A DNA stretch of 64,000 nucleotides from Virgibacillus oceani (GTDB lineage Bacteria > Bacillota > Bacilli > Bacillales > Amphibacillaceae): contig NZ_BMFR01000005.1 of assembly GCF_014638995.1 (NCBI RefSeq), forward strand, positions 1 to 64,000, given 5' to 3'. The position numbers and the translations under genes were made by a program. Numbering within the stretch: the first letter of the stretch is position 1; each line of letters begins with the position of its first letter. The notes below the pieces were generated by a model. That model worked only from the letters and a program-made list of their open reading frames with translations. It did not search any database and had not been told where the DNA came from. This document shows positions 9,876 to 17,820 of the stretch, in pieces.

Positions 9876-11183
9876 TTATTCCTCGCTTGCAAGGGCTTCC
9901 TCATGTTTCTTAGTAAATTCCTCTGGGGAAACCTCTCCCCCAAACAATGCTTGAATTTGATCCAAATGTACCTGTGCAACATCAGGACTCATTTGAACGT
10001 CAGCAAATAATGTAATATTGCTTGCAGAATTTAAATCGTTCAATACATCAAGATACAAATCTGGAAGTTCAACTTCTTCACTATTTACTTTGGTTGCCGG
10101 AATCACACCAGCTTGGGTTACAGATTTTTCTCCCCATTGTTCTGCAAAATATTTAACAAATGCTTTCGCCTCTTCTTTTACTTCCGAATCCTCTGAAACA
10201 AATAATCCGACTCCAGGACCACCTACAAAACTAGTCATATCCCCATTCCCGCCAACAGTTGGGAAATTGAAGTAACCAACAGAATCTCTAAATTCCTGTG
10301 GTACATCTTCGTTTGTAGTATAGTTAGGCAAATCCCAGGTAGCAATTAAATACATCGCAGCCTGCCCGTTCATAAACATGCTTTTAGCTTCCTGATCGGC
10401 AAGGCCGTTAAATCCTTTGATAAAAGCTCCCATATCTACTAATTCCTGGACTTTCGCAGCCGCTTCTGTAAGAGCTGGATCTTCAAAAGAACCTGAACGA
10501 TCAATAGCACTGTTTAATACATCTGCTCCACCAATTCGATCAGCTAGATACATATACCATAAAGAACCTGTCCAGCGATCTTTATTTCCTAATGCAATTG
10601 GAGCAACACCATTATCTTTTAATGTAGAAATTACATTTTTCAGTTCTTCATATGTTTTTGGAGCCTCTACGTTATTTTCTTCAAAGATTTTCTTATTATA
10701 AAAAACGGTTGCAATATTTAGCTCAAGCGGAAGGCCGTACGTTTTGCCATCGACTTGATATGCCTCTGTTGTACCGGATACAAATTGATCCTGTAATCCA
10801 TCTTCCAGAATATCGTTTAACGGTGTAAACATGTTCCCATCAACATATGGTTCTAAAAAACCTGCTGGCCAAGTCATACCAACATCAGGAAGTTGATCTG
10901 AGGATGACAATACTTTTAATTTATCCTTATATTGTTCATTACTTAAAACTTCAAGGTCCACTTTTACATCTGGGTTTTCTTCTTCAAAGCTAGCAATGAT
11001 TTCATTTACAATTTCGTAATGGTCCTTTGAACTGCCTTCTGGCCATAGATGCATAAACTTAATCGTTTTAGCATCATCAGAGCCTGACGCCGAACTTTCA
11101 TCGTCCGATCCGGAGCAGCCTGCTGCAAACAAAAGTAAGGCAAAAATAGCAACCAATGATGTAATCGCTTTCTTATTTCTCAT
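9876..11183 (-). CDS. ABC sugar-binding lipoprotein
   Basis: Extracellular solute-binding protein (family 1) that captures the sugar for the permeases at 7889-9604. 435 aa. N-terminal lysines, a hydrophobic stretch and the lipobox LLFAAGC with Cys23 show a lipid-anchored protein; a Ser/Asp-rich linker follows. Has its own xyl operator and promoter upstream and its own terminator downstream, so it can be made in excess over the permeases. Ligand inferred as xylo-oligosaccharide from the GH43/xylR context. Divergent from xylR. Confidence 0.92.
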   Translation of the reverse strand: MRNKKAITSLVAIFALLLFAAGCSGSDDESSASGSDDAKTIKFMHLWPEGSSKDHYEIVNEIIASFEEENPDVKVDLEVLSNEQYKDKLKVLSSSDQLPDVGMTWPAGFLEPYVDGNMFTPLNDILEDGLQDQFVSGTTEAYQVDGKTYGLPLELNIATVFYNKKIFEENNVEAPKTYEELKNVISTLKDNGVAPIALGNKDRWTGSLWYMYLADRIGGADVLNSAIDRSGSFEDPALTEAAAKVQELVDMGAFIKGFNGLADQEAKSMFMNGQAAMYLIATWDLPNYTTNEDVPQEFRDSVGYFNFPTVGGNGDMTSFVGGPGVGLFVSEDSEVKEEAKAFVKYFAEQWGEKSVTQAGVIPATKVNSEEVELPDLYLDVLNDLNSASNITLFADVQMSPDVAQVHLDQIQALFGGEVSPEEFTKKHEEALASEE

Positions 11184-11233
11184 TAACTAAAAACCCCCTT
11201 AGTATTATATTGCACATTAATCATACCAAACCA

Positions 11234-11264
11234 AACTTTGTTTGTCTAGTGGGTAAACTAAGTT
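11234..11264. promoter_or_regulatory. xyl operator 3 between lipoprotein gene and xylR
   Basis: 31-bp element opening AACTTTGTTTGTC and closing AAACTAAGTT. On the minus strand it covers the -35 TAGACA of the lipoprotein promoter (17 nt, then TATGAT). On the plus strand it touches a weak -35 (TTTATT, 11263) of the xylR promoter with -10 TATAAT at 11286, consistent with autoregulation. Confidence 0.88.
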
Positions 11265-11321
11265 TATTCTGCTATCATTATTTGCTATAATAAAGAAAAA
11301 GGGAAAGAAATGGAGATAGCT

Positions 11322-12494
11322 ATGAACCAAACGTGGAACCAATTTGTTGTTAAAAAAGGAAATAAGTCTCTTGTTCTGAAAACAATTAAAGAAAAATCCC
11401 CTATCTCTCGTGCAGATGTCGCCAATCAGACTGGACTTAATAAAGGAACCGTATCTTCTTTAGTAAGTGAACTGCTTGAAGAACAACTGCTTTATGAATC
11501 TGGACCTGGTGAATCCAGTGGTGGAAGAAGACCTGTTATGCTGCTGTTTAATCAAAAGGCTGGCTATTCTATCGGCATTGATCTAGGTGTTAATTATTTA
11601 CTTGGTGTATTAACTGACCTTCAAGGGAACGTTTGCAATGAAAAAAAGGTTAAATACAGCCAATTATCGTATGAGGAAATTAAAACTAAGTTAGTTGATA
11701 TTATCGACTACCTTATCTCCTCCGCTCCTCCAAGCGCTTATGGAATTATAGGAATTGGTATTGGTGTGCCAGGTACAGTTAACATGGACGGTGAAATAGT
11801 GGTAGCTCCTAATTTAGGCTGGCGAAATATAAACTTACAGAAGGTCCTTGAAGAAAAATACGAACTACCAGTTATTATTGAGAATGAGGCTAATGCCGGT
11901 GCTTACGGTGAAAAGAAATTCGGTGCAGGCAAAGACCTTGATAATATTATTTATGTAAGTGCTGGAATAGGGATTGGTGTAGGCTTGATACTTAACGGAA
12001 AACTTTATAAAGGCAGCAACGGGTTTTCAGGAGAATTGGGACACATGACAATTGAAGTGAATGGCCCTAAATGCCGATGCGGGAATGAAGGTTGCTGGGA
12101 ATTATATGCCTCGGAAAAAGCTTTGCTTACGAATGCGCAGCAATTAGGAATAAAAATACCATCAAGTGAGGAAAATGCCTTGGAATTCCTAAATCAGCTT
12201 GCAGAAAGTGGCGACACGGAAACATTAGCCTTATTTAATAAAATCGGTGACTACTTAGGGGTAGGAATCAATAACATCATCAATATTTTTAACCCGCAGC
12301 AAGTAATTATTGGCAATCGATTAGCAACATCGGAAAAGTGGCTTCGGGAATCATTAAATAATAGAATGTATAATCAAATACTCAAATTTCACCATAAAGA
12401 TTTACAAATTAATTTCTCCAAGTTATCCACACATGCGACCGCATTAGGAGTTGCAGCATTTTCTGCTGAGAATTTCCTGAAGGTAGAAATGTAA
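11322..12494 (+). CDS. xylR: Xylose repressor XylR (ROK family)
   Basis: DNA-binding repressor released by xylose. 390 aa. An N-terminal winged helix-turn-helix (about residues 15-65, SRADVANQTGLNKGTVSSLV) precedes a ROK sugar-binding domain. The ROK zinc cluster is visible as CRCGNEGCWE. The segment SSGGRRPVMLLFNQKAGYSI is nearly that of Bacillus XylR. Start: the ATG at 11322 has GGAG 6 nt upstream and gives a start like known XylR proteins; an in-frame ATG at 11310 is also possible. Three matching operators in the window mark its regulon. Confidence 0.93.
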   Translation: MNQTWNQFVVKKGNKSLVLKTIKEKSPISRADVANQTGLNKGTVSSLVSELLEEQLLYESGPGESSGGRRPVMLLFNQKAGYSIGIDLGVNYLLGVLTDLQGNVCNEKKVKYSQLSYEEIKTKLVDIIDYLISSAPPSAYGIIGIGIGVPGTVNMDGEIVVAPNLGWRNINLQKVLEEKYELPVIIENEANAGAYGEKKFGAGKDLDNIIYVSAGIGIGVGLILNGKLYKGSNGFSGELGHMTIEVNGPKCRCGNEGCWELYASEKALLTNAQQLGIKIPSSEENALEFLNQLAESGDTETLALFNKIGDYLGVGINNIINIFNPQQVIIGNRLATSEKWLRESLNNRMYNQILKFHHKDLQINFSKLSTHATALGVAAFSAENFLKVEM

Positions 12495-12522
12495 GGGAGC
12501 ATAGTGGGACAGGGGGTCAGGT

Positions 12523-12549
12523 GGGACAAGGGGTCAGACCCCCCGTCCC
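12523..12549. repeat. GGGACAAGGGGTC palindrome, copy 1
   Basis: GGGACAAGGGGTC, one-base loop, then GACCCCCCGTCCC; preceded by a partial copy GGGACAGGGGGTCAG at about 12506. Same element as at 13186 and 34742. All lie at gene 3' ends. Confidence 0.8.
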
Positions 12550-12552
12550 GCA

Positions 12553-12593
12553 AAAAACAGACCCGGCAGAAACTTTCTGCCGGGTCTGTTTTT
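12553..12593. terminator. Bidirectional terminator after xylR
   Basis: AAAAACAGACCCGGCAGA (12553-12570) pairs perfectly with TCTGCCGGGTCTGTTTTT (12576-12593). It serves xylR on plus and the DUF2922 gene on minus. Confidence 0.9.
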
Positions 12594-12626
12594 ATTAGAA
12601 CAATTTCCCCAATTCACCTTCAACCC

Positions 12627-12842
12627 CTATGCCAATTCCACATCTGTTACATTGCGTTCCACAATTCGAGCACTCTTTATTGATACAAGATCGCCGCCTG
12701 ATGATGTGAAAGCATTTTGTGCCATAATTTCATCCATTGCATTCTTTACAGCGGCTGAATCTACCGGCTCGACTGGATTATCTAATGAATACGTAACAGT
12801 CTTCCCGTCCTGGTTCACAAATTTAAGCTCTAGCTTCTTCAT
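12627..12842 (-). CDS. DUF2922 domain protein
   Basis: 71-aa protein of the DUF2922 family, small cytoplasmic proteins of unknown function in Bacillaceae. It opens MKKLELKFVNQDGKTVTYSL and is acidic in the middle. It follows the DUF1659 gene by 32 nt on the same strand; the two families are often paired. RBS GGGAGGA before the ATG. No function can be given. Confidence 0.85.
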   Translation of the reverse strand: MKKLELKFVNQDGKTVTYSLDNPVEPVDSAAVKNAMDEIMAQNAFTSSGGDLVSIKSARIVERNVTDVELA

Positions 12843-12874
12843 TGTCAGTCCTCCCTTCTGTTATTTTCGTAATA

Positions 12875-13096
12875 CTAACCTTGAATTTCGGAGCTGTCTT
12901 CACGTTCAATGCTGTAAAGCGGGCGCTCCTGCAGTGGTGCTACAGCTTGTGCAATTGCATATAGCTGATCAGCCGTTGCTTCAGTCTTGACATTGTTGAA
13001 GCTCTTTAATTTAAAAATTTGTTTACCTGATTCTGGATCAATACCCTCGTCCAGAATAAGCTGCAACGTAGATTTAATAGTTTCTGCTACTGCCAT
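12875..13096 (-). CDS. DUF1659 domain protein
   Basis: 73-aa protein of the DUF1659 family (MAVAETIKSTLQLILDEGID onward), function unknown. I chose the ATG at 13096, which has GGGAGGG 7 nt upstream; the frame is open to 13150 but that part lacks a ribosome site. First gene of a two-gene unit with DUF2922. Unrelated to the sugar genes on either side as far as can be seen. Confidence 0.85.
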   Translation of the reverse strand: MAVAETIKSTLQLILDEGIDPESGKQIFKLKSFNNVKTEATADQLYAIAQAVAPLQERPLYSIEREDSSEIQG

Positions 13097-13185
13097 GTTT
13101 ATCCCTCCCTTCACCAATAAAATCGATGAGGAAAGGATAAAAAGTGGCATGAGTATGTATAATTATTTTTGGCTGGCAATTTTTT

Positions 13186-13212
13186 GGGACAAGGGGTCTG
13201 ACCCCTTGTCCC
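13186..13212. repeat. GGGACAAGGGGTC palindrome, copy 2
   Basis: Perfect 13-nt arms, GGGACAAGGGGTC and GACCCCTTGTCCC, with a one-base centre. Located 10 nt after the galactitol-phosphate dehydrogenase stop, flanked by a T-run on the minus-strand side opposite, so it may act as terminator for that operon. Confidence 0.85.
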
Positions 13213-13221
13213 GCTTCATCC

Positions 13222-14274
13222 TTATCCTAATTCCGGATAAAACAGCACTTTCCCAAAAGCGCCGTTCCTGTTTATGATTTTGTGGAATGTTTCGGGGCCT
13301 TGTCGTAATTGTAAGCGGTGGGAAATAATCGGCTGAACATTTAGTTGGCCAGTGCTCATATAATGAACAGTCGTGCTCCACTCTTTGCCGGGGAATGGGC
13401 CGGATATTGCATTCCATGAACCTAATACGATTAATTCATTACGGACAATTTTCTCAAAGTAAAAGCGTTCGATTGTAATATCGGCATAAGGGATACCCAT
13501 AAATACTACCTGGCCGCCTTTTTTTGGCAATGCAAATACCTGAGCGGAGGTAATTGGTGATCCGGCTGATTCGATCGCAACATCCACACCGCGACCATCC
13601 GTCAATTCCATCAATTGTTCATGGGCAGGTCGTTCTTTTGAATTGATGAGGACATCTGCACCCACTTCCTTGGCCACTGCAAGCTTATCATCGTCAATAT
13701 CAATCGCATAGACAGTTTTCGCACCGAAAATTTTTGCCCATTGGACCGCCAATAATCCAATATTACCGCATCCCATTACGGCAACCTCCGACCCTGGATG
13801 CAGGTTCGTATGGTACAATCCGTGCACAACAACCGCTGACGGCTCCACCATCGCAGCCGTGTCAAAATCAACATTATCTGGAATTGGAACAACATTTTCT
13901 GCAGGTAGCTTTGCGAATTCCGCGTAAGCGCCAGGATGATATGCCCCCATAACATGAAGTTTTTCGCAGCGCGCCAATTCTCCTTTTTTACAGCTCGCAC
14001 ATTTTCCGCAACAAAAAGCAGGACAACCGGCTACTCTGTCTCCTACTTTTACATTCGTAACTTCTGAGCCTGTTTCTATAACTTCCCCGGAAAATTCATG
14101 TCCAAAAATGGTTCCTTCTACATATGGTCCGAGCTTTCGGTATCTTGATAAATCAGAACCGCAAATGCCAACTGCTTTCACCTTTATGATGACATCGTCC
14201 GCATTTTCAATATATGGTTTATCCGCTTCCTCAAATCGTATATCCTGTTCGCCATAGAGCTTAAGGGATCTCAT
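13222..14274 (-). CDS. gatD: Galactitol-1-phosphate 5-dehydrogenase
   Basis: Zinc-dependent, NAD-linked medium-chain dehydrogenase oxidising galactitol-1-phosphate to tagatose-6-phosphate. 350 aa. Catalytic zinc motif GICGSD near residue 37 and GHEFSGEV; structural-zinc cysteines in CGKCASCKKGELARC; nucleotide-binding motif GCGNIG. Start: ATG at 14274 with AAAGGGTG 6 nt before; the in-frame ATG at 14292 lacks a ribosome site. Last gene of the gat PTS operon, which explains its phosphorylated substrate. Tagatose-6-phosphate kinase and aldolase genes are not in the window. Confidence 0.88.
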   Translation of the reverse strand: MRSLKLYGEQDIRFEEADKPYIENADDVIIKVKAVGICGSDLSRYRKLGPYVEGTIFGHEFSGEVIETGSEVTNVKVGDRVAGCPAFCCGKCASCKKGELARCEKLHVMGAYHPGAYAEFAKLPAENVVPIPDNVDFDTAAMVEPSAVVVHGLYHTNLHPGSEVAVMGCGNIGLLAVQWAKIFGAKTVYAIDIDDDKLAVAKEVGADVLINSKERPAHEQLMELTDGRGVDVAIESAGSPITSAQVFALPKKGGQVVFMGIPYADITIERFYFEKIVRNELIVLGSWNAISGPFPGKEWSTTVHYMSTGQLNVQPIISHRLQLRQGPETFHKIINRNGAFGKVLFYPELG

Positions 14275-14306
14275 CTCTTTCACCCTTTCCATATTGCAAT
14301 GTCTTG

Positions 14307-14453
14307 TTAGTTAGTTGATTCCTTTTTCTTGGTAAAAATTTTTACAAGTACTGCTCCTAATACAATAGAATTAAAGATTAATTGATGTTCAAAGTAAAAT
14401 TGACTTATAGATCTGAAGGGTCCAATCATAAAGTCTATTAATGTCTCGACCAT
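14307..14453 (-). CDS. 48-aa predicted membrane peptide in the gat operon
   Basis: Small open frame that translates to 48 aa, opening MVETLIDFMIGPFRSISQFY and ending KIFTKKKESTN. A hydrophobic stretch (LIFNSIVLGAVLVKIF, about residues 25-40) is followed by a Lys-rich tail, as in single-span membrane peptides. GAGGGATG lies upstream of the ATG. It sits between two dehydrogenase genes on the same strand, spaced 32 nt from gatD. Two short hairpins (14479-14494 and 14528-14557) lie upstream. No homologue recognised. Confidence 0.6.
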   Translation of the reverse strand: MVETLIDFMIGPFRSISQFYFEHQLIFNSIVLGAVLVKIFTKKKESTN

Positions 14454-14585
14454 TTTCATCCCTCATTTCTAATAATGGATGGGGTCTTCCCCATTAGGGC
14501 ATGACCCCCAAAAACCGAATAGCTCGCAGTGGGGATTCCGCCCGAAATTGCCCCACTTGTACCAATTCAGCCTCTCATATCACTT

Positions 14586-15617
14586 TTATTCTGCAGGAGT
14601 TAATAAGACTTTAATTGCTTCGCCGCTTTTGATAGCCTGATAAGCTTCATCCCATTGAGAAATGTCAAATTCATGCGTCACCATTGCTTTTGCATGAACA
14701 CGTCCATCGTTCATCAGCGCTAATGACGGTTCCCAATCAGCTGACTTTTGACTCCTGGTGCCGACAACCCGGATTTCTTTTTGAATAATTTTCTCCAGAT
14801 CAAATGGAATTTCAGGCTGTGCAAAAAGTCCGACCTGTCCGTATTGTCCTTTTTTGCGTAAAAGATCAAGTCCCTGCTTGGCTGCCGGAACTGCGCCGGA
14901 ACATTCAAAGACAACATCAGCACCATAGCCATCTGTCAAACCATTAACAATTTCCTTAATATCTTCTTCCTGCGTATTAACGGCATAGTCAATCCCTAAT
15001 TCTTTTGCTTTATCCAAACGGACTTTATCATTTGTTAATCCAGAAATAAGAACCTTGGCACCGCGGCTTTTCGCAACCTGTGCGGTAAATAGCCCAATCG
15101 GACCGGGGCCAATGACAACTACAATGTCACCATCATTAATTTCCGTTTTGGAAACAGCATGATGGGTACAAGCTAATGGCTCAGTCATTGCGGCAGATTG
15201 ATAGTCAACATTTTCCGGGAGCAAATGAACACTCTCTTTACGTGCAATTAAATATTTCGTAAACCCGCCATCCTGTTGTGTGCCAAGACCTTTACGATGG
15301 TTACAGAGGTTGTAATCACCGGACTGGCAATAGTCACATTCACCGCAAATATAGAAGGTTGTTTCCGACGTTACCCGGTCACCTGGCTTAAATTCGGTAA
15401 CATCTTCGCCGACATCAACGACTTCACCAGAAAATTCATGCCCTAATGTCACCGGTACACCTACTTTGTAATGCCCTTCATACGTATGAATATCAGATCC
15501 GCAGATACCAGCGTATTTCACTTCAATTTTCACCTGGCCATTTCCAACCTGTGGCTCTTTTTTATCCTGAATTTCTAAATTTCCAAATCCGTGCGCTGTT
15601 TTTACCAGTGCTTTCAT
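14586..15617 (-). CDS. Zn-dependent polyol dehydrogenase (sorbitol dehydrogenase-like)
   Basis: 343-aa medium-chain dehydrogenase. Visible: GICGSDIHTYEG with catalytic zinc Cys, GHEFSGEVVDVG, structural zinc cysteines in CGECDYCQSGDYNLC, and GPGPIG for NAD binding. RBS AGGAGG before ATG. Located between gatC and gatD, so the operon has two paralogous dehydrogenases. It may oxidise a second polyol phosphate brought in by the PTS (for instance an L-iditol or arabitol phosphate type), but the substrate cannot be read from sequence. Confidence 0.85.
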   Translation of the reverse strand: MKALVKTAHGFGNLEIQDKKEPQVGNGQVKIEVKYAGICGSDIHTYEGHYKVGVPVTLGHEFSGEVVDVGEDVTEFKPGDRVTSETTFYICGECDYCQSGDYNLCNHRKGLGTQQDGGFTKYLIARKESVHLLPENVDYQSAAMTEPLACTHHAVSKTEINDGDIVVVIGPGPIGLFTAQVAKSRGAKVLISGLTNDKVRLDKAKELGIDYAVNTQEEDIKEIVNGLTDGYGADVVFECSGAVPAAKQGLDLLRKKGQYGQVGLFAQPEIPFDLEKIIQKEIRVVGTRSQKSADWEPSLALMNDGRVHAKAMVTHEFDISQWDEAYQAIKSGEAIKVLLTPAE

Positions 15618-15671
15618 GTTAAACTCCTCCTGTAATCTGTTAAAAATTCTAGTGCCTAAAGAGGAAATAGG

Positions 15672-16931
15672 TTAATTAAATAAAGAGAAGATCTTATAGA
15701 TTACCCAGTTAACGATATTACCGCCTTGGTCTATACTTGAAATCTGTGCAGACCCTTCAGGCATATCAAAGTTTGTTGCTTCGGCCATTTGTGTAAACAA
15801 TGGGGCTACATCTGTTGCGACATACAATGAAATTGCGATCATAATCGTACCGACAATAACAGAATGAACGATGTTACCTCTTGCAGCACCGACAATGAAT
15901 GCGACAATAAACGGTATCGTTGCCAAGTCTCCAAAAGGAAGCACAGCATTTCCTGGAAGAATAACTGCCATAACAACTGTAATTGGAACAAGGATTAATG
16001 CAGTTGAAATTACCGCAGGATGTCCCAATGCAACCGCTGCATCAAGTCCAATATAAATCTCTTTATCACCAAATCGTTTGTTTAACCATTCTCTAGCCGA
16101 TTCCGATACTGGCATTAAACCTTCCATTAGAATCTTAACCATACGAGGCATCAATACCATAACCGCTGCCATCGCCATACCAATTTCAATAATGTCGCCA
16201 ACACTGTACCCAGCTAATGCACCAATCGCGGCACCAAGGAACAAGCCAATGAAAATCGATTCACCGAAAATACCAAAACGTTTTTGAATGGTATCTGGGT
16301 CTGCATTCCAGTTCTTTAATCCAGGTACCTTTTGAATTCCCTTTACCAAAAACATCCCCGGCGCATAGGAGATGGTACTGCCTGTCGCGATAGAAACGCC
16401 TGGCAAATCATAGAATTCACTCATCATCGGTGCTGTCCAGTCAGCAACTTTAAGACAAACGATTTGGAATAATACCCCTGCGATCAGCCCTTGAATAATG
16501 CTGTCTGAAATCGCATATACCATGGCAGCCATGAATGTATAATGCCAGAAATTCCAAATATCCACGTTCATTGTTTTCGTTGTTTTTGTCAGAAGCATGA
16601 CAACGTTTACAACTAATCCGAGCGGAATAATAAATGCCGCCACAACAGATGCCCAAGCAATGGATGACGTTGCCGGCCATCCCACATCAATGACATTTAG
16701 TTCTACCCCCAGCCTGTCGACCATGCCCTGTGCTGCGGGTCCTAAATTGAGAACAAGCAAATCAATAACTAAGAATATTCCGACAAATGCAACTCCAATA
16801 GTCAAACCAGAACGAAACGCCTTACCCGGTTTTTGGCCAAAAAATAAACCTAATAAAAAGATAGCGACTGGCAGAATTACGGTTGCACCTAAATCTAAAA
16901 AGGCTTGAATAAAATCCACAAATCCCTGCAT
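15672..16931 (-). CDS. gatC: PTS galactitol-type permease IIC
   Basis: Membrane-spanning sugar channel of the phosphotransferase system, 419 aa, GatC family (opens MQGFVDFIQAFLDLGATVIL; about 10-12 hydrophobic helices). Imports galactitol with phosphorylation through IIB. Start: ATG at 16931 with GGGGGAG 6 nt upstream; the longer open frame to 16988 has no ribosome site. Operon order regulator-IIA-IIB-IIC-dehydrogenases supports the galactitol assignment, though other polyols are possible. Confidence 0.9.
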   Translation of the reverse strand: MQGFVDFIQAFLDLGATVILPVAIFLLGLFFGQKPGKAFRSGLTIGVAFVGIFLVIDLLVLNLGPAAQGMVDRLGVELNVIDVGWPATSSIAWASVVAAFIIPLGLVVNVVMLLTKTTKTMNVDIWNFWHYTFMAAMVYAISDSIIQGLIAGVLFQIVCLKVADWTAPMMSEFYDLPGVSIATGSTISYAPGMFLVKGIQKVPGLKNWNADPDTIQKRFGIFGESIFIGLFLGAAIGALAGYSVGDIIEIGMAMAAVMVLMPRMVKILMEGLMPVSESAREWLNKRFGDKEIYIGLDAAVALGHPAVISTALILVPITVVMAVILPGNAVLPFGDLATIPFIVAFIVGAARGNIVHSVIVGTIMIAISLYVATDVAPLFTQMAEATNFDMPEGSAQISSIDQGGNIVNWVIYKIFSLFN

Positions 16932-17022
16932 GTCTTTCTCCCCCTTACATGTTTTGTAAATGCGGCTGTCTATTAGGTTGCCAATCACCTAAAGACAGCC
17001 TGATCATATGTCTTATAAACTA

Positions 17023-17313
17023 CTACTTTTTAAGTTCTTCCAAGATCTGTTTCTTTGTATCTTCAACACCAATTCCAGTTAAGAATGAGCGTGCATTAAT
17101 CACCGGGAAAGGATATTCCTTTTTCGTCATAGCAGTAGTAACTAATAAATCAGCAGTTTCAACATAACCGCCAACTTCAGCAATCTTAATTTGAACTAAA
17201 TCAAGGCTTAGGTTATTTTCTTTAGCCATTTCTTCAATAGCACCGTTAACAACTGTTGATGTTGCAATACCAGCACCACATGCTACTAATACCTGTTTCT
17301 TTTTAGACATCAT
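17023..17313 (-). CDS. gatB: PTS galactitol-type IIB
   Basis: Phosphocarrier that passes phosphate from IIA to the incoming polyol; cytoplasmic, about 96 aa. The active Cys lies in the N-terminal loop VACGAGIATSTV. The start ATG at 17313 overlaps the IIA stop (TGATG) and has GGAGG 6 nt before it, so the two are translationally coupled; the next ATG (17310) is also possible. Confidence 0.9.
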   Translation of the reverse strand: MMSKKKQVLVACGAGIATSTVVNGAIEEMAKENNLSLDLVQIKIAEVGGYVETADLLVTTAMTKKEYPFPVINARSFLTGIGVEDTKKQILEELKK

Positions 17314-17795
17314 CACTCACCTCCTTCAAGTGCAAAATCCAGCTTTTCCGCTAATAGATTTTTAATGTTTGTTTTGCTTTTTTCATTTGCCAAATAGTTT
17401 AGTGCTGCTGCATTCTGAAAGACTTTCATTAAACGCTGCAGCAATGCAAGCTGGTCATGCGCCTGATCCATCGCCAGCATAAAAACGATTTTGACAGGTG
17501 TTGTTTCATCCGGATCGCCCATAACTCCAAACTCCACCGTGTCCTTTAACACTGCAACACTAATCGTTTTTTGATTTACATGTTCAACATCTGTATGTGG
17601 AATTGCGACAGAGACACCAGTCGTTGGCAGGCCCGTTGCAAATTCTGTTTCTCTTGCTATAATCGCATCAATGAAACTCATCTTTACAAGTCCCTTTTTC
17701 GCCAGATTGCCTCCCATTACATGCAAAACATCTTCCCTCGTTTTGGCTTCTACATCCAGCAGAATAATAGATTCATCAAAATAAATAGTACTCAT
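17313..17795 (-). CDS. gatA: PTS galactitol-type IIA
   Basis: Fructose/mannitol-type IIA domain protein, 160 aa, accepting phosphate from HPr at His67 in the motif VAIPHTD. Start: ATG at 17795, AAGGGGTG upstream; an open extension to 17912 overlaps the regulator's 3' end and is not needed. 25 nt after the regulator stop and overlapping gatB, so co-transcribed. Confidence 0.9.
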   Translation of the reverse strand: MSTIYFDESIILLDVEAKTREDVLHVMGGNLAKKGLVKMSFIDAIIARETEFATGLPTTGVSVAIPHTDVEHVNQKTISVAVLKDTVEFGVMGDPDETTPVKIVFMLAMDQAHDQLALLQRLMKVFQNAAALNYLANEKSKTNIKNLLAEKLDFALEGGE

Positions 17796-17820
17796 CCCCT
17801 GCACCCCTTGTCTAAGTTGT

